Source: an uncultured Ruminococcus sp. (GTDB taxonomy: Bacteria > Bacillota > Clostridia > Oscillospirales > Ruminococcaceae). From it: a stretch of 7,126 bases of DNA. The stretch is from the NCBI GenBank assembly GCA_900538575.1, contig UPZA01000035.1, positions 1 to 7,126 of the forward strand, given 5' to 3'. The notes under the pieces were generated by a model. The model was not told the origin of the DNA and made no database searches. It was given only the letters and a program-made list of their open reading frames with translations. Shown here one piece after another: positions 1-5,518 of this stretch (position 1 is its first letter; each line of letters opens with the position of its first letter). The position numbers were made by a program, and so were the translations under genes.

Positions 1-1
1 G

Positions 2-97
2 GTACCTGGAGTTCGATTCCGCAAGAGCCGCCAGAAGGTACATAATCAGAGCGGGAAAAGGCTTGATATTTTCAGGATCGAGGAGGTAAGGGCGTGA
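2..97 (+). CDS. C-terminal fragment of an upstream early phage gene (5' end outside the window)
   Basis: One forward frame is open from the window edge to a TGA at 95-97 and encodes 31 residues rich in Arg and Lys, ending in RIEEVRA. I do not recognise the family. The frame was chosen because its stop overlaps the GTG start of the next gene by four bases (GTGA, 94-97), the usual coupled arrangement in phage operons. A competing frame is open to a TAA at 87-89 and cannot be excluded. The fragment is too short to assign a function. Its place before a DUF1492-type regulator suggests the end of the early/replication gene block, which is inference from position only. Confidence 0.45.
   Translation, partial: VPGVRFRKSRQKVHNQSGKRLDIFRIEEVRA
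81..86 (+). promoter_or_regulatory. Ribosome binding site fixing the GTG start at 94
   Basis: AGGAGG lies seven bases before GTG at 94. The spacing decides this GTG as the start; the next in-frame ATG is far downstream. Confidence 0.75.
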
Positions 98-525
98 CTG
101 CAAGAGAGTATTTAAAACAGAGCTTTTATATTAACAAGGAGATAGACGAAAACATATTACAGCTTGAGGAACTCGATTCGGATATCTGCCGATGTACGCA
201 GATATTTACAGATATGCCGCCCGGCGTGCATAACGACAACAACGCTGAAATCAAACTTGCCGCTTATATTGACAAGCATGATGAATTAACTCAAAAAATA
301 AACGAGGAAACCGATAAGCTTTTTGAAACGAAAAAAGAAATCCGCTTGAAGATATACCAGATAAAAAACCCAAAGTACAGGCTTGTATTAATGAAACGGT
401 ATATACGCTTTAAAAAATGGGAGCAGATACAGGAGGAGTTAGGATATGAAGAACTAAGTAGTGTGCATAAGGTTCATAGAAAATCTTTAGTTGAATTTAT
501 AAAAATACATGGAAATAATTTTTAA
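94..525 (+). CDS. DUF1492/ArpU-like phage transcriptional regulator with a sigma-region-4-like helix-turn-helix
   Basis: This 143-residue protein has the layout of the DUF1492/ArpU-like family found just before terS in many Firmicute prophages. The N-terminus is helical (MTAREYLKQ, residues 1-9), followed by a predicted coiled region with an MPPG turn at 41-44. The C-terminal segment, about residues 93-137, includes NPKYRLVLMKRYI, WEQIQEELGY and a second recognition-type helix, resembling sigma factor region 4. These proteins are generally taken as activators of phage late transcription, but direct evidence is thin for this subgroup. The GTG start is supported by AGGAGG seven bases upstream and by the four-base overlap with the preceding gene. 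A good promoter begins six bases after its stop, the place where a late regulator would act. A sigma-like factor is the main alternative description. Confidence 0.85.
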   Translation: MTAREYLKQSFYINKEIDENILQLEELDSDICRCTQIFTDMPPGVHNDNNAEIKLAAYIDKHDELTQKINEETDKLFETKKEIRLKIYQIKNPKYRLVLMKRYIRFKKWEQIQEELGYEELSSVHKVHRKSLVEFIKIHGNNF

Positions 526-530
526 GGACA

Positions 531-560
531 TTGAAAGACACTATGTTTCTATGTTATCAT
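531..560 (+). promoter_or_regulatory. Predicted late promoter (TTGAAA - 18 nt - TATCAT, extended -10)
   Basis: TTGAAA at 531-536 is followed after 18 bases by TATCAT at 555-560, with an extended -10 TG at 552-553. The predicted start site is near 567. It sits directly after the regulator gene, where the late promoter of such phages is expected. A direct repeat of CTATGTT (541-547 and 549-555, 8-nt period) fills the spacer and could be an activator contact. Assignment as the late promoter is inference. Confidence 0.6.
541..555 (+). repeat. Direct repeat CTATGTT x2 inside the promoter spacer
   Basis: CTATGTT occurs at 541-547 and again at 549-555 with an 8-base period, between the -35 and -10 elements. 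A tandem site here could bind the DUF1492-type regulator encoded immediately upstream. The repeat is seen directly; the binding role is inference. Confidence 0.45.
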
Positions 561-565
561 AATAA

Positions 566-580
566 TGGATTCAGAATCCA
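566..580. promoter_or_regulatory. Perfect 15-bp palindrome on the predicted +1 (operator candidate)
   Basis: TGGATTC-A-GAATCCA is a perfect inverted repeat with 7-base arms around one central base. The single-base centre makes an RNA hairpin unlikely and suits a dimeric DNA-binding protein. It begins at the predicted transcription start of the 531-560 promoter, a classic repressor position. No repressor gene is in the window. Confidence 0.5.
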
Positions 581-585
581 AAATA

Positions 586-644
586 AAAGCCAACGGGAAA
601 AACAGTAGGCTTTCCGGGCGTGAAAGCGTCCGGTTCGCTTTTCC
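586..644 (+). other. Structured leader / inverted-repeat cluster between the late promoter and the cargo genes
   Basis: Several pairings are visible. CCGGGCG (614-620) pairs with CGTCCGG (627-633), one G-T wobble, around TGAAAG. GAAAGCG (622-628) can instead pair with CGCTTTT (636-642). AAAGCC (586-591) can pair with GGCTTT (608-613), and GGAAAA (596-601) with TTTTCC (639-644). The pairings overlap and partly exclude each other. The region could be an attenuator, an antitermination signal or part of the packaging site, since it lies where the terS leader would be in phages without the inserted cassette. It is more GC-rich than what follows, so it probably belongs to the phage backbone. Nothing here looks coding. 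Confidence 0.35.
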
Positions 645-757
645 GTGTTTGACATTAATTCCTTTTAATAGCCGTTCACATAGAACAGCTTTACCTTTTA
701 TTGTTAATTTGCACAAATTATATCTTAATTTATTTATATCAAATTATTGTTTATATA

Positions 758-786
758 TTGTAAAAGGTGATAATTTGTGGTAAAAT
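758..786 (+). promoter_or_regulatory. Promoter of the two-gene cargo operon (TTGTAA - 17 nt - TAAAAT, extended -10)
   Basis: TTGTAA at 758-763 and TAAAAT at 781-786 are separated by exactly 17 bases, with an extended -10 TG at 778-779. The predicted start is near 793, giving a leader of about 27 nt before the ATG at 820. No operator-like palindrome is evident, so housekeeping-sigma expression in the lysogen is likely (inference). Confidence 0.65.
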
Positions 787-803
787 TTAGAAAAAGGTAA
801 ATT

Positions 804-810
804 AGAGGAG
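804..810 (+). promoter_or_regulatory. Ribosome binding site for the 275-aa cargo gene
   Basis: AGAGGAG lies nine bases before the ATG at 820 and settles the start of this otherwise unrecognised gene. Confidence 0.7.
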
Positions 811-819
811 TTACTGTTT

Positions 820-1647
820 ATGAGATTATCTTTCAAAAATATGCAGCTTATTATAAATGGCAAAATACCGGATAGAGATATGCTATTAAAAATAGAAAAT
901 AACCAAAGGGAGAAATTTATTGATGAAAAAAATGATAAGATATATAAATTTAGAATAGAATATAACAAAATACAAGATTACTTATGGATTTATGCTAATT
1001 ATGATAATTTTCATAAGAGAAGCAAAACTGTATATAACGAACCTAAAAACGAAGAAGAACCCAATCCAAGAAAACCATTTCAAATTGAATTAAAAAATCA
1101 ATTATTTGGTTTGTATTATATTAATACCGGAACTTTTTATATATCTAATTCAAATAAGAAAGGCGTTTTTATTGATTATTTAAAAAATATTCTTAATTTG
1201 GATGTCTATATTAAAAATCAATATAAAAGTGTGGAAGAATTCAGTAAATCAATAAGTTCATTAAAAAATATTAAATTTACTGTAATGCCAAGTATTTTTC
1301 AGAGTGATAATGGTGTATATGAATATACTAAGAATATTTTTGGGTTTGATTATGCTCAATATATTACTATAGATGTTAATTATGATCGCTTAAGCTTTAA
1401 GCATAATAAAGATAGTTTTATAAAAAGAATATTTAACAGTCAAAAAAATAATGAGATAGAGAATGTTTTAGTGTGCGGTTATAACGATAATGATATAGAA
1501 AGTACATTAAATATACAAAATTATATGGTTTCATTAGATATAAATGTAGGGCTTGATCCAGAAACTGGCTTGTACGACAATAATACGGTTAAAAGTGAAT
1601 TGATTAATAAAATAATACATTTTTCGAAGGAGGAAACATTTGTATAA
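820..1647 (+). CDS. Uncharacterised 275-aa soluble protein, first gene of a RexAB-like two-gene cassette
   Basis: I do not recognise this protein with certainty. It has no signal peptide or membrane helix, is rich in Asn, Lys, Ile and Tyr, and reads as mixed alpha/beta. A central block at about residues 87-158 alternates strands and helices: strands around LFGLYYI and GTFYISN, helix GVFIDYLKNIL, strand DVYIK, helix SVEEFSKSISSL, strand IKFTV. An N-terminal KIYKFRIEYNKI strand and a charged linker KNEEEPNPRK (about 76-85) precede it. No nuclease, ATPase or protease motif is visible. It overlaps the next gene, a four-helix membrane protein, by 8 nt. Gene order, length (lambda RexA is about 279 aa) and partner topology fit a RexA-like sensor/activator paired with a RexB-like membrane effector. 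Kiwa (KwaA/KwaB) has similar parts in reverse order. The role in phage exclusion is inference. Confidence 0.8.
   Translation: MRLSFKNMQLIINGKIPDRDMLLKIENNQREKFIDEKNDKIYKFRIEYNKIQDYLWIYANYDNFHKRSKTVYNEPKNEEEPNPRKPFQIELKNQLFGLYYINTGTFYISNSNKKGVFIDYLKNILNLDVYIKNQYKSVEEFSKSISSLKNIKFTVMPSIFQSDNGVYEYTKNIFGFDYAQYITIDVNYDRLSFKHNKDSFIKRIFNSQKNNEIENVLVCGYNDNDIESTLNIQNYMVSLDINVGLDPETGLYDNNTVKSELINKIIHFSKEETFV
1627..1633 (+). promoter_or_regulatory. Full-consensus Shine-Dalgarno for the TTG start of the membrane protein
   Basis: AAGGAGG, a full match to the anti-Shine-Dalgarno complement, lies inside the end of the preceding gene and six bases before TTG at 1640. It supports this non-ATG start and translational coupling. 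Confidence 0.75.
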
Positions 1648-2092
1648 AAGGGATAAAAAACAAATTATTATACTAATAATTTTAAGTTTCTCATTTAATC
1701 TTTTTTTCGATCTTAAATCTATAAAAATTTCTAATGATATTCTTACAATTATGTCGATTCTATTGGGATTTTATATCACAGCCATATCTACACTTTTTGG
1801 GTCAAAAATAATAAAAGAATATGGCCAGCTAAGAGATTCTAACATTTCATATCAAACTAAACTTGGAACCTTGCTAAAGTATTTCAAAAGTAGTGTATAT
1901 ACAGCTTTTTTTACTATTTTTTTTTCATTAATTTGTTCGCTATTTAAAGGGAAAAACTACTTAAAAGAATTTCATTTAAATGAATTGGCATCAGCTATTT
2001 TAACTTCATCAACAATTGTTTCACTATTTTTATTTTATTTATTAATAAAGATATTTTTCGCATTATTTTATAACGAAAGTCAAAAAAGTTAA
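1640..2092 (+). CDS. Small four-helix membrane protein, second gene of the RexAB-like cassette
   Basis: This 150-residue protein has four clear hydrophobic segments at about residues 9-24, 33-53, 84-102 and 117-143. The N-terminus is short and positive (YKRDKK), so it is predicted inside. A polar, Lys-containing loop (about 54-83) joins helices 2 and 3, and a short tail ends in NESQKS. There is no signal peptide or enzymatic motif. The TTG start has a consensus Shine-Dalgarno six bases upstream and overlaps the previous stop by 8 nt (TTGTATAA), so the two products are probably made together. Lambda RexB, a membrane protein of about 144 aa that depolarises infected cells, has comparable size, four-helix topology and position after its soluble partner. 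As I recall it, RexB also has a hydrophobic-Gly-Ser-basic stretch after helix 2, like LFGSK at 52-56 here. Homology is unproven; an immunity or holin-like role is possible. Confidence 0.8.
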   Translation: MYKRDKKQIIILIILSFSFNLFFDLKSIKISNDILTIMSILLGFYITAISTLFGSKIIKEYGQLRDSNISYQTKLGTLLKYFKSSVYTAFFTIFFSLICSLFKGKNYLKEFHLNELASAILTSSTIVSLFLFYLLIKIFFALFYNESQKS

Positions 2093-2114
2093 AAAGAAAA
2101 TTATCAATGTAATT

Positions 2115-2149
2115 AAAACCATTTCGGTGAAGCTGCCGATATGGTTTTT
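2115..2149 (+). terminator. Rho-independent terminator closing the cargo operon (first of a tandem pair)
   Basis: AAAACCATTTCGG (2115-2127) pairs with CCGATATGGTTTT (2136-2148) with one T-T mismatch, leaving an 8-base loop that can shrink by two wobble pairs, and a run of Ts follows. It lies 22 bases after the stop of the membrane protein gene. The A-rich 5' side could also let it work in the reverse direction. Confidence 0.75.
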
Positions 2150-2156
2150 ATATTTC

Positions 2157-2184
2157 AAGCCTTAATCTATTGATTAGGGCTTTT
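2157..2184 (+). terminator. Second tandem terminator, 30 bases before terS
   Basis: AAGCCTTAATC (2157-2167) pairs with GATTAGGGCTT (2172-2182), 11 pairs with one G-T wobble, around a TATT loop, followed by TTTTCTT. Two terminators in series should insulate terS from cargo transcription. Confidence 0.65.
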
Positions 2185-2214
2185 CTTATGCCCAACGAAA
2201 GGAAGGTGAGGTAA

Positions 2215-2598
2215 ATGCCAAAATTAACAGAAAAACAAAAAAGGTTTGGTGAGGAGTACCTCATTGACCTGAACGCAACGCAGGCGGCTGCCAGAGCGGG
2301 GTATAAAAATCCTGAAATAGGTCGTCAACTTATTACGAAAAATAACGTTTTGAATTATATAAACGAACTAAGAAAAGAACAGTCTCAGCGAACTGGAATC
2401 AATGCCGACACAGTTTTAAAAGAACTGGAAAAGATTGCTCTTGCGGATACCGATATTTCAGGCAAAGAAAAAATCAAGGCTCTTGAGCTTTTAGGAAAGC
2501 ATTTGGGGATGTTCAGCGAGCGTAAGGAAGATTCCGTAGGCGAAAGCATGGCGGAAGCGTGGATTGGCGCAATTCTCGGAGATGAAAAAAATGGATAG
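2215..2598 (+). CDS. terS: Terminase small subunit (Terminase_2 family)
   Basis: This 127-residue protein recognises the phage packaging site and recruits the large subunit to viral DNA. The N-terminal helix-turn-helix signature of the Terminase_2 family is clear at residues 4-31 (LTEKQKRF, EEYLIDLNATQAAARAGYK). A second helical part with INADTVLKELEKIAL and KIKALELLGKHLGMF (about 62-100) forms the oligomerisation core typical of the family. Length is ordinary. The ATG at 2215 follows the purine-rich GGAAGGTGAGG (2201-2211). It overlaps terL by 8 nt (ATGGATAG) if terL starts at 2591. No convincing promoter is visible between the tandem terminators and this gene, so its transcription must come from upstream despite those terminators, or from an unrecognised promoter. 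Confidence 0.92.
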   Translation: MPKLTEKQKRFGEEYLIDLNATQAAARAGYKNPEIGRQLITKNNVLNYINELRKEQSQRTGINADTVLKELEKIALADTDISGKEKIKALELLGKHLGMFSERKEDSVGESMAEAWIGAILGDEKNG

Positions 2599-4009
2599 TA
2601 GGCTTTTAAAGATTTTCAGGGAAAAAATCCCGCAATATCGAAAAGATCCCGAATTGTTTGCATACGAGGTCTGCAAATTCGAATGCGACAAGTGGCAGAA
2701 AGATGTGTTTGCGGATATAGCTGAAAGTCCGAGGGTAACGGTGCGCTCAGGTCAGGGCGTTGGTAAAACCGGTTGCGAGGCTGTTCTGTGCTTGTGGTTT
2801 CTTTCCTGCTTTCCGTATTCGAGAGTAGTTGCAACCGCTCCAACGAAACAGCAGCTTAACGATGTCCTTTGGGCGGAGGTGTCTAAGTGGCAGTCCAACA
2901 GCCCGCTTTTGAAGACTGTTTTAAAATGGACGAAAACTAAGGTATCAATGGTCGGTTATGAAGAAAGATGGTTTGCAACTGCAAGAACGGCGACAAAGCC
3001 TGAAAATATGCAGGGGTTTCATGAAGACAATATGCTGTTTATAGTTGATGAGGCGTCAGGCGTTGCCGATCCAATAATGGAAGCGATTTTAGGAACGCTT
3101 TCCGGCTCCAACAATAAGCTTCTTATGTGTGGGAATCCTACAAGGACATCCGGTACGTTTTACGACTCTCATACTTGTGATAGAGCTCTTTATAAATGTC
3201 ACAGAGTAAGTTCTCGGGACAGCTTGCGGACGAATAAAGATAACATAAAATCTCTTGAGAATAAATACGGTAAGGATTCAAATTTTGTTCGAGTACGTGT
3301 GGACGGAGAATTTCCAAAGCAAGAGGACGATGTGTTTATTCCAATGGAGCTTATATTAGCTTCTGTTATGACGGAATGGGAAAATCCGGAGGTAGTCGAT
3401 CTTATCCATATCGGCGTTGATGTAGCAAGATTCGGAGATGATAAAACGGTTATAGGAACTAAGGTAAATGAAAAAGCTGAAATTTATTGCAAACGTCACG
3501 GGCAAGATACCATGAAAACTGCTGACGATATCGTAGAATGCTATGAAGGACTGCTGAAAAAATATCCTAAATACAGCCGCCCGATTGCCGTTAAGATTGA
3601 CGACGGCGGAGTAGGCGGCGGGGTAGTAGACAGATTAAGGCAGCTTAAGCGAAACTATCCTCAAAGATTTGAACGGCTTGAAATATTTCCGATTAAATTC
3701 GGAGAGAGAATAAGGCATGCGTATTATTATGATTCTACTACATATATGATGGGCGTGGTCAGAAGCCTTCTTTCTCCCCACGATGAGAACGGAAAGCCTA
3801 AGCCGGTGGAATTGATTTTACCGGACGACGACGATCTAATCGCACAGCTTTCAGGAAGAAAATATTCGATGACTGATGATTCCAGGCAGAGAGTGGAGAG
3901 CAAGGACGCTATCAAAAAAAGAGGAGGTCATTCACCGGATGAAGCGGATTGTATTTTATTATGCTGCCTTCCCGTTAGATTTAAGAAAGAAAGGAGACGC
4001 AAGACTTGA
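2591..4009 (+). CDS. terL: Terminase large subunit (packaging ATPase and nuclease)
   Basis: This is the motor that pumps DNA into the prohead and cuts the concatemer. Numbering from ATG 2591 (472 aa), the ATPase half has Walker A SGQGVGKT (53-60), an adenine-motif region ATAPTKQQ (81-88), Walker B MLFIVDEA (148-155, with the catalytic Glu after Asp) and the coupling motif CGNPT (180-184). The RNase H-like nuclease half has its acidic residues in GVDVARFGDD (275-284), KIDDGGVGGG (335-344) and SPDEAD (448-453). All key motifs are present, so it should be active. Start choice: ATG 2591 has GGAG nine bases upstream. ATG 2582 touches that GGAG, and TTG 2564 would add nine residues without a good site. 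Its TGA overlaps the portal start (TTGA, 4006-4009), so the three genes are translated as a coupled set. Confidence 0.93.
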   Translation: MDSRLLKIFREKIPQYRKDPELFAYEVCKFECDKWQKDVFADIAESPRVTVRSGQGVGKTGCEAVLCLWFLSCFPYSRVVATAPTKQQLNDVLWAEVSKWQSNSPLLKTVLKWTKTKVSMVGYEERWFATARTATKPENMQGFHEDNMLFIVDEASGVADPIMEAILGTLSGSNNKLLMCGNPTRTSGTFYDSHTCDRALYKCHRVSSRDSLRTNKDNIKSLENKYGKDSNFVRVRVDGEFPKQEDDVFIPMELILASVMTEWENPEVVDLIHIGVDVARFGDDKTVIGTKVNEKAEIYCKRHGQDTMKTADDIVECYEGLLKKYPKYSRPIAVKIDDGGVGGGVVDRLRQLKRNYPQRFERLEIFPIKFGERIRHAYYYDSTTYMMGVVRSLLSPHDENGKPKPVELILPDDDDLIAQLSGRKYSMTDDSRQRVESKDAIKKRGGHSPDEADCILLCCLPVRFKKERRRKT

Positions 4010-5514
4010 GCAAGAAAAATAGTAAGGTATCTGCTAAAATCATTAAAGCGGCTCGGGGAAATATATATAAATCCGACCGTCCTTGTAATCTTGGTAGCGA
4101 GGAAAATTCATACGCCGATTGGCTTGCGCCTCCCATACCTCTTAGAGGCTTAGAAAGTATGGTTGAACATTCGTCAATTTTACCGCAGTGTATAAGCGCA
4201 TATAAGTCCAATATAGCGGGATTCGGTATTTCTGTCAGATATAAAGAAGATAAAACCGATACTAAAAAACTTGAGGGAGAGCTGAAAAAGCTTTCCGACG
4301 TTGTGGAGCTGCTGAATCTCGATTGCGATACAAAGGAGATTTTTGAAAACATCATCGTCGCGCGTGAAACTTACGGTATAGCATATCTTGAAGTTTTGAG
4401 AAACGCGGCGGGAGAGGTCAATCAGATAGAATTCATAGAGGACGTTGCAAGTGTTGAAAAAACAAAGCCTTTAGGCGATTACATAGAAACTGAATATAAA
4501 TTTCAAGGAAAAACGATAAGCCGAAGAAAACAATTTCGCAAATATAAGCAATCTAAAAACGGTAAGCTTGTATATTTCAAGGAGTTCGGCGATAAACGCA
4601 TAATGGATAAGAATACCGGAGAATATGTAAAAAATATTCCTGTGGAAAAGCAGGCAAATGAAATACTTGAATTCAAGCTTGGTTCGAAACCTTACGGTCA
4701 AGTTCGTTGGATGGGGCAGAGCCTCGGCATAGACGGAAGCCGCAAGGCGGAGAATCTTAATAATAATTATTTTGAAAACGGTAGGCATACGCCTATGGCG
4801 GTAATTATCAAGGGCGGTACTCTTACTGACGAAAGTTTCGACAAGCTTCAGACATATATGAATGACATAAAAGGGGAATCAGGGCAGCATAGTTTTCTGT
4901 TGCTTGAATCTGAAAGCAATGAAAACAGTTCGGCCATAAGCGACGCAAAGCAGCCGGAGATCGAACTGAAAAGTCTTGCGGATATTCTCCAGCACGATGA
5001 ATTATTTCAAGATTATCTCGATAATAATCGTAGAAAAGTGCAATCGTCATTTCGGCTCCCCGATCTGTATGTAGGATACACAACGGACTTTAATCGTGCA
5101 ACTGCGCAGACTGCTATGGAAGTTACTGAAAAACAGGTGTTTCAAACGGAACGGCAGTCGCTGGCGTGGATAATAAATAATAAACTGCTTAACGACTACG
5201 GCTTTGAAAACGTTGAAGTATATTTTAAGGAGCCGGATATAACCAATCCCGACGATTTGTATAAAATTCTTAATGTTTGCAGTAATGCAGGCGGTCTACC
5301 GCCAAATAAGGCTAAGGAAATAGCGTTTAAATCGTTAGGCGAAGTAAGCGATGATTACGAAGGCGAATGGGGAAATATTCCGCTTGCTTATCAGAAACAT
5401 ATTTCAGGCTTAAACGCTCAGATTGCAAAAGCCGAGAATAATAAAGAAGATGAGATAATCGCAATTATGAAATCGGTGCGATCTCTGCTCCTAAAATATA
5501 GTAAAGGAGGCTGA
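4006..5514 (+). CDS. Phage portal protein (Phage_portal/PBSX-like)
   Basis: This 502-residue protein would form the dodecameric ring at one capsid vertex through which DNA enters and leaves. Family signs are the N-terminal WLAPPIPLRGLESMVEHSSILPQC region (39-62) followed by AYKSNIAGFGISVRY (65-79), the alpha/beta wing with GIAYLEVLRN (124-133) and IEFIEDVASV (141-150), the central ILEFKLGSKPYGQ (220-232), and a long stem region with PDLYVGYTTDFNRATA (352-367). The C-terminus is charged and helical, as expected for clip and crown. Length is ordinary. TTG at 4006 is preceded by AAGGAGA eight bases upstream and overlaps the terL stop by 4 nt, so this non-ATG start is well supported. It is followed by a 4-nt gap to the minor head gene, matching the usual portal to gp7/MuF order. 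Confidence 0.9.
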   Translation: MSKKNSKVSAKIIKAARGNIYKSDRPCNLGSEENSYADWLAPPIPLRGLESMVEHSSILPQCISAYKSNIAGFGISVRYKEDKTDTKKLEGELKKLSDVVELLNLDCDTKEIFENIIVARETYGIAYLEVLRNAAGEVNQIEFIEDVASVEKTKPLGDYIETEYKFQGKTISRRKQFRKYKQSKNGKLVYFKEFGDKRIMDKNTGEYVKNIPVEKQANEILEFKLGSKPYGQVRWMGQSLGIDGSRKAENLNNNYFENGRHTPMAVIIKGGTLTDESFDKLQTYMNDIKGESGQHSFLLLESESNENSSAISDAKQPEIELKSLADILQHDELFQDYLDNNRRKVQSSFRLPDLYVGYTTDFNRATAQTAMEVTEKQVFQTERQSLAWIINNKLLNDYGFENVEVYFKEPDITNPDDLYKILNVCSNAGGLPPNKAKEIAFKSLGEVSDDYEGEWGNIPLAYQKHISGLNAQIAKAENNKEDEIIAIMKSVRSLLLKYSKGG

Positions 5515-5518
5515 TTTT

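Larger units (their letters stand above)
645..2185 (+). other. AT-rich inserted cargo cassette (moron): promoter, two genes, tandem terminators
   Basis: From about 645 to about 2185 the sequence becomes strongly AT-rich. Positions 1141-1200 hold 11 G/C in 60, against 23 in 60 at 4861-4920 and 34 in 60 at 3601-3660. The block has its own promoter (758-786), two overlapping genes (820-1647, 1640-2092) and two terminators (2115-2149, 2157-2184). It sits between the late promoter/regulator and terS, which are normally adjacent. This is the standard anatomy of a moron: independently transcribed, compositionally foreign cargo in a phage genome. The exact edges are estimates from composition; no flanking direct repeat was found. 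Confidence 0.7.

Noticed and set aside
565..783. 72-codon forward open frame between the late promoter and the cargo operon
   Set aside because: It starts at the predicted transcription start, has no ribosome binding site, runs through the palindrome, the leader stems and the cargo promoter, and its product has no recognisable pattern.
744..968. Minus-strand frame with a hydrophobic product
   Set aside because: It is antisense to the promoter and start of the 275-aa gene; hydrophobicity is expected from reverse-reading AT-rich Asn/Lys codons.
820..2092. Kiwa (KwaA/KwaB) as the identity of the cargo pair
   Set aside because: Kiwa has the four-helix protein first and somewhat longer proteins, and I cannot see a DUF4868 signature in the soluble protein. 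It is kept only as an alternative to the RexAB-like reading.
645..2185. Insertion sequence or integron-like element carrying the cargo genes
   Set aside because: No transposase or integrase, terminal inverted repeats or target-site duplication could be seen; recombination between phages is the simpler explanation.
2564..2590. Upstream TTG (2564) or ATG (2582) as the terL start
   Set aside because: TTG 2564 lacks a well-placed ribosome binding site. ATG 2582 directly touches the GGAG at 2578-2581. ATG 2591 has that GGAG nine bases upstream. ATG 2582 is the less certain rejection.
3981..4355. 124-codon minus-strand frame over the terL/portal junction
   Set aside because: It is antisense to two well-supported genes, is Ser/Leu/Phe-rich, and lacks a recognisable family or transcription signals.
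4471..5083. Two minus-strand frames inside the portal gene
   Set aside because: They are shadows of a conserved phage gene with no independent support.
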